This document shows positions 61,948 through 64,000 of a DNA stretch of 64,000 nucleotides, piece by piece. The DNA is taken from positions 1,488,001 through 1,552,000 of the forward strand of contig NZ_CP078013.2 in the NCBI RefSeq assembly GCF_024112395.2. Reading direction: 5' to 3'. This DNA comes from Pseudomonas pergaminensis. GTDB lineage: Bacteria; Pseudomonadota; Gammaproteobacteria; Pseudomonadales; Pseudomonadaceae. How positions within the stretch are numbered: the first letter of the stretch is position 1; every line of letters begins with the position of its first letter. A program made the position numbers and the translations under genes. The notes beneath the pieces are model-generated. The model ran no database searches. It was given only the letters and a program-made list of their open reading frames with translations, and had not been told where the DNA came from.

Positions 61948-62029
61948 TTCGCGGGCAAGCCCGCTCCCACATTCGATCGAGTTTCAACTCTGGAATGCGG
62001 TCAACTGTGGGAGCGGGCTTGCCCGCGAA
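61948..62029. repeat. Inverted REP-like repeat pair
   Basis: TTCGCGGGCAAGCCCGCTCC and its inverse GGAGCGGGCTTGCCCGCGAA are separated by about 40 bases, between pcaG and pcaT. Confidence 0.88.
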
Positions 62030-62128
62030 GAGGCCCTCACAGGCACGACATACCTAAAAGTCTTGTTGCGGAACGAGCTTGTTGCAAAGTATGTCTAGGC
62101 TACACACGTTCCCACTGAGTGAAAAATC

Positions 62129-63424
62129 ATGACAACAACAACGAGTCACTACACCGGAGAAGAACGCAGCAAACGGATTTTTGCGATCGTCGGGGCCTCC
62201 TCCGGCAACCTCGTCGAATGGTTCGACTTTTATGTCTATGCCTTCTGCGCCATCTACTTTGCGCCGGCGTTTTTCCCGTCGGACGACCCCACGGTCCAAC
62301 TGCTCAACACTGCCGGTGTGTTCGCTGCCGGTTTCCTGATGCGTCCTATCGGCGGCTGGCTGTTTGGCCGGGTGGCCGATAAACATGGCCGCAAGAATTC
62401 GATGATGATCTCGGTGCTGATGATGTGTGCCGGCTCCCTGGTCATCGCCTTCCTCCCGACGTACAAGGACATCGGCGCCTGGGCGCCGGCGTTGCTGCTG
62501 GTCGCGCGCTTGTTCCAGGGCCTGTCGGTGGGGGGCGAATACGGCACCACCGCGACCTACATGAGTGAAGTCGCGCTCAAGGGCCAGCGCGGTTTCTTCG
62601 CGTCGTTCCAGTACGTGACCCTGATCGGCGGGCAACTGCTGGCAGTGCTGGTGGTGGTGATCCTGCAACAGATCCTCACCGAAGAAGAATTGCGCGCCTG
62701 GGGCTGGCGGATTCCGTTCGTGATTGGCGCTATTGCGGCAGTGATCTCGCTGCTGCTGCGTCGCACCCTCAAGGAAACCACCAGCAAGGAAACCCGCCAG
62801 GACAAGGACGCCGGCAGCATCGCCGCGTTGTTCCGTGACCACAAGGCGGCGTTTATCACCGTGCTCGGCTACACCGCCGGTGGCTCGCTGATTTTCTACA
62901 CCTTTACCACCTACATGCAGAAATACCTGGTGAACACCGCCGGGATGCACGCCAAGACCGCCAGCTACATCATGACCGGCGCGCTGTTCCTCTACATGTG
63001 CATGCAGCCGCTGTTCGGCATGCTGGCCGACAAGATCGGCCGTCGTAACTCGATGCTGTGGTTCGGCGCGCTGGGCACCCTGTGCACGGTGCCGATCCTG
63101 CTCAGCCTGAAAACCGTCAGCAGCCCGTTCCTGGCCTTTGTGCTGATCACCCTGGCCCTGGCCATCGTGAGTTTCTACACCTCGATCAGCGGCCTGGTGA
63201 AAGCCGAAATGTTCCCGCCGCAAGTGCGCGCCCTGGGCGTTGGCCTGGCGTATGCGGTGGCCAACGCGATCTTCGGGGGTTCGGCGGAATACGTGGCCCT
63301 GGGCCTGAAGTCCATGGGCATGGAAAACACTTTCTATTGGTACGTCACCGCCATGATGGCGGTGGCCTTCCTGTTCAGCTTGCGCTTGCCGAAACAGGCG
63401 GCGTACTTGCACCACGATTTGTAA
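62129..63424 (+). CDS. pcaT: MFS dicarboxylate transporter PcaT
   Basis: 431 residues of the metabolite:H+ symporter family: [44 protein letters not shown] (motif A) and [21 protein letters not shown]. PcaT-type proteins bring in beta-ketoadipate, which is also the PcaR co-inducer; 2-oxoglutarate permeases are close relatives. The ATG at 62129 gives [16 protein letters not shown]. pcaB follows after 10 bases. Confidence 0.88.
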   Translation: MTTTTSHYTGEERSKRIFAIVGASSGNLVEWFDFYVYAFCAIYFAPAFFPSDDPTVQLLNTAGVFAAGFLMRPIGGWLFGRVADKHGRKNSMMISVLMMCAGSLVIAFLPTYKDIGAWAPALLLVARLFQGLSVGGEYGTTATYMSEVALKGQRGFFASFQYVTLIGGQLLAVLVVVILQQILTEEELRAWGWRIPFVIGAIAAVISLLLRRTLKETTSKETRQDKDAGSIAALFRDHKAAFITVLGYTAGGSLIFYTFTTYMQKYLVNTAGMHAKTASYIMTGALFLYMCMQPLFGMLADKIGRRNSMLWFGALGTLCTVPILLSLKTVSSPFLAFVLITLALAIVSFYTSISGLVKAEMFPPQVRALGVGLAYAVANAIFGGSAEYVALGLKSMGMENTFYWYVTAMMAVAFLFSLRLPKQAAYLHHDL

Positions 63425-63434
63425 GGGAAGGGTT

Positions 63435-64000
63435 ATGACACTGCGCACGAGCAATCAATTGTTCGACGCTTACTTCACGGCGGACAGCATGGCCGAGGTG
63501 TTCTGCGACCAGGGACGCTTGCAGGGCATGTTGGATTTTGAAGCCGGGTTGGCCCGGGCCCAGGCCCAGGTCGGCTTGATTCCCCAGGCGGCTGTCGCAC
63601 CCATCGCCCAGGCATGCCTGGCGTCGCTGTACGACGTGGATGCCCTGGGCGTGGCGATTGCCACGGCGGGGAATTCGGCGATTCCGCTGGTGAAGGCGCT
63701 GGGCAAGTTGATTGCCAGTGAAGATGCCGGGGCCGAGCGCTACGTGCATCTGGGCGCGACCAGCCAGGATGTGATGGACACCGGCCTGGTGCTGCAACTG
63801 CGGCGAGCGGTTGCATTGATCGAAACGGACCTGGCACGCCTGGGCGACATTCTTGCCAGCCAGGCCCAGCGTTATGCCGGTGTGCCCTTGGCGGGGCGGA
63901 CCTGGCTGCAGCATGCGACGCCGGTCACCCTGGGGATGAAAATCGCCGGTTGGCTGGGGGCCGTGACCCGCAGTCGCCAGCGCCTGGCAGAGCTGAAGCC
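63435..64000 (+). CDS. pcaB: 3-carboxy-cis,cis-muconate cycloisomerase (5' part; cut by window)
   Basis: The first 188 residues of a fumarase/aspartase-superfamily enzyme: MTLRTSNQLFDAYFTADSMAEVF, GMLDFEAGLARAQAQVGLIP, VHLGATSQDVMDTGLVLQL and AGRTWLQHATPVTLGMKIAGW. This is PcaB, which lactonises 3-carboxymuconate made by PcaHG. GGAAGGGTT precedes the ATG. The reading frame runs off the right edge; pcaD and pcaC would be expected next. Confidence 0.95.
   Translation, partial: MTLRTSNQLFDAYFTADSMAEVFCDQGRLQGMLDFEAGLARAQAQVGLIPQAAVAPIAQACLASLYDVDALGVAIATAGNSAIPLVKALGKLIASEDAGAERYVHLGATSQDVMDTGLVLQLRRAVALIETDLARLGDILASQAQRYAGVPLAGRTWLQHATPVTLGMKIAGWLGAVTRSRQRLAELK

Noticed and set aside
1042..62029. 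Repeat pairs as a possible CRISPR array
   Set aside because: The repeats are inverted pairs in separate intergenic gaps, not direct repeats with regular spacers, and no cas genes are present.
62054..63454. A 466-codon open frame antisense to pcaT
   Set aside because: pcaT has MFS motifs and fits the pca operon; the antisense frame has no recognisable family.

Overview
The window looks like chromosomal DNA from a Pseudomonas of the P. fluorescens group. It is GC-rich. Its gene blocks are typical of that genus: a piuC/FecCD iron locus, dinG/pdxH with OmpA-like lipoproteins, a braC-livHMGF branched-chain amino-acid importer, rapA, and a pcaR-K-IJF-HG-T-B protocatechuate cluster. Paired inverted REP-like repeats built on a GTGGGAGC...GGCTTGCC core sit in many of the intergenic gaps. 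No tRNA, rRNA, CRISPR array, insertion sequence or prophage was recognised.

Layout. 1-5.4 kb (minus strand): a TonB-dependent siderophore receptor, the Fe(II) dioxygenase PiuC, a periplasmic binding protein and a FecCD permease (cut by the window edge), behind a Fur-box-like site. A two-component system is transcribed divergently (5.6-7.7 kb). 7.8-9.5 kb: a four-gene minus-strand operon (DUF6231, YchJ, LEA-type lipoprotein, His-rich SEC-C protein). 9.7-20.7 kb: OmpA-family lipoproteins, a secreted collagen-like protein, DinG, a clan GH-A glycoside hydrolase, an esterase, PdxH and a SlyB-like protein. 20.9-22.4 kb: a lower-GC insert carrying a pyocin-S-domain toxin and its translationally coupled immunity gene. 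22.6-29.2 kb: NhaA, a cysteine desulfhydrase-like PLP enzyme, an FAD dehydrogenase, a lipoprotein and a divergent SDR/LysR pair.

29.2-31.7 kb is the most interesting small system. It is a compact four-gene operon of the bufferin type: a cysteine-containing DUF2282 precursor, a DUF692 multinuclear non-haem iron enzyme (MNIO), a DUF2063 partner and a DoxX membrane protein. It probably makes a modified, copper-binding periplasmic peptide. 31.9-36.9 kb is the branched-chain amino-acid ABC importer, with a hairpin between braC and livH. 37.3-45.7 kb holds DUF2288, a GT8-like protein, a 725-residue tubulin/FtsZ-superfamily-like protein with a GGGTGSG signature, an MHYT-GGDEF-EAL protein, a YkgJ-type cysteine-cluster protein and an MFS transporter.

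45.8-54.7 kb: RapA, small unknown proteins, a RidA/class V aminotransferase pair facing a LysR regulator, a 38-residue CcoM-like cbb3 oxidase subunit behind an Anr box, and a Pit phosphate transporter. 54.7 kb to the end: the protocatechuate branch of the beta-ketoadipate pathway, with PcaR-box-like sites in front of pcaR and pcaI. PcaK imports 4-hydroxybenzoate, PcaHG opens the protocatechuate ring, PcaB continues the pathway, and PcaIJ and PcaF finish it to succinyl-CoA and acetyl-CoA.

Functional names come from recognising family motifs by eye. No database search was possible, and start sites were chosen from start codon, Shine-Dalgarno spacing, signal peptides and overlaps.
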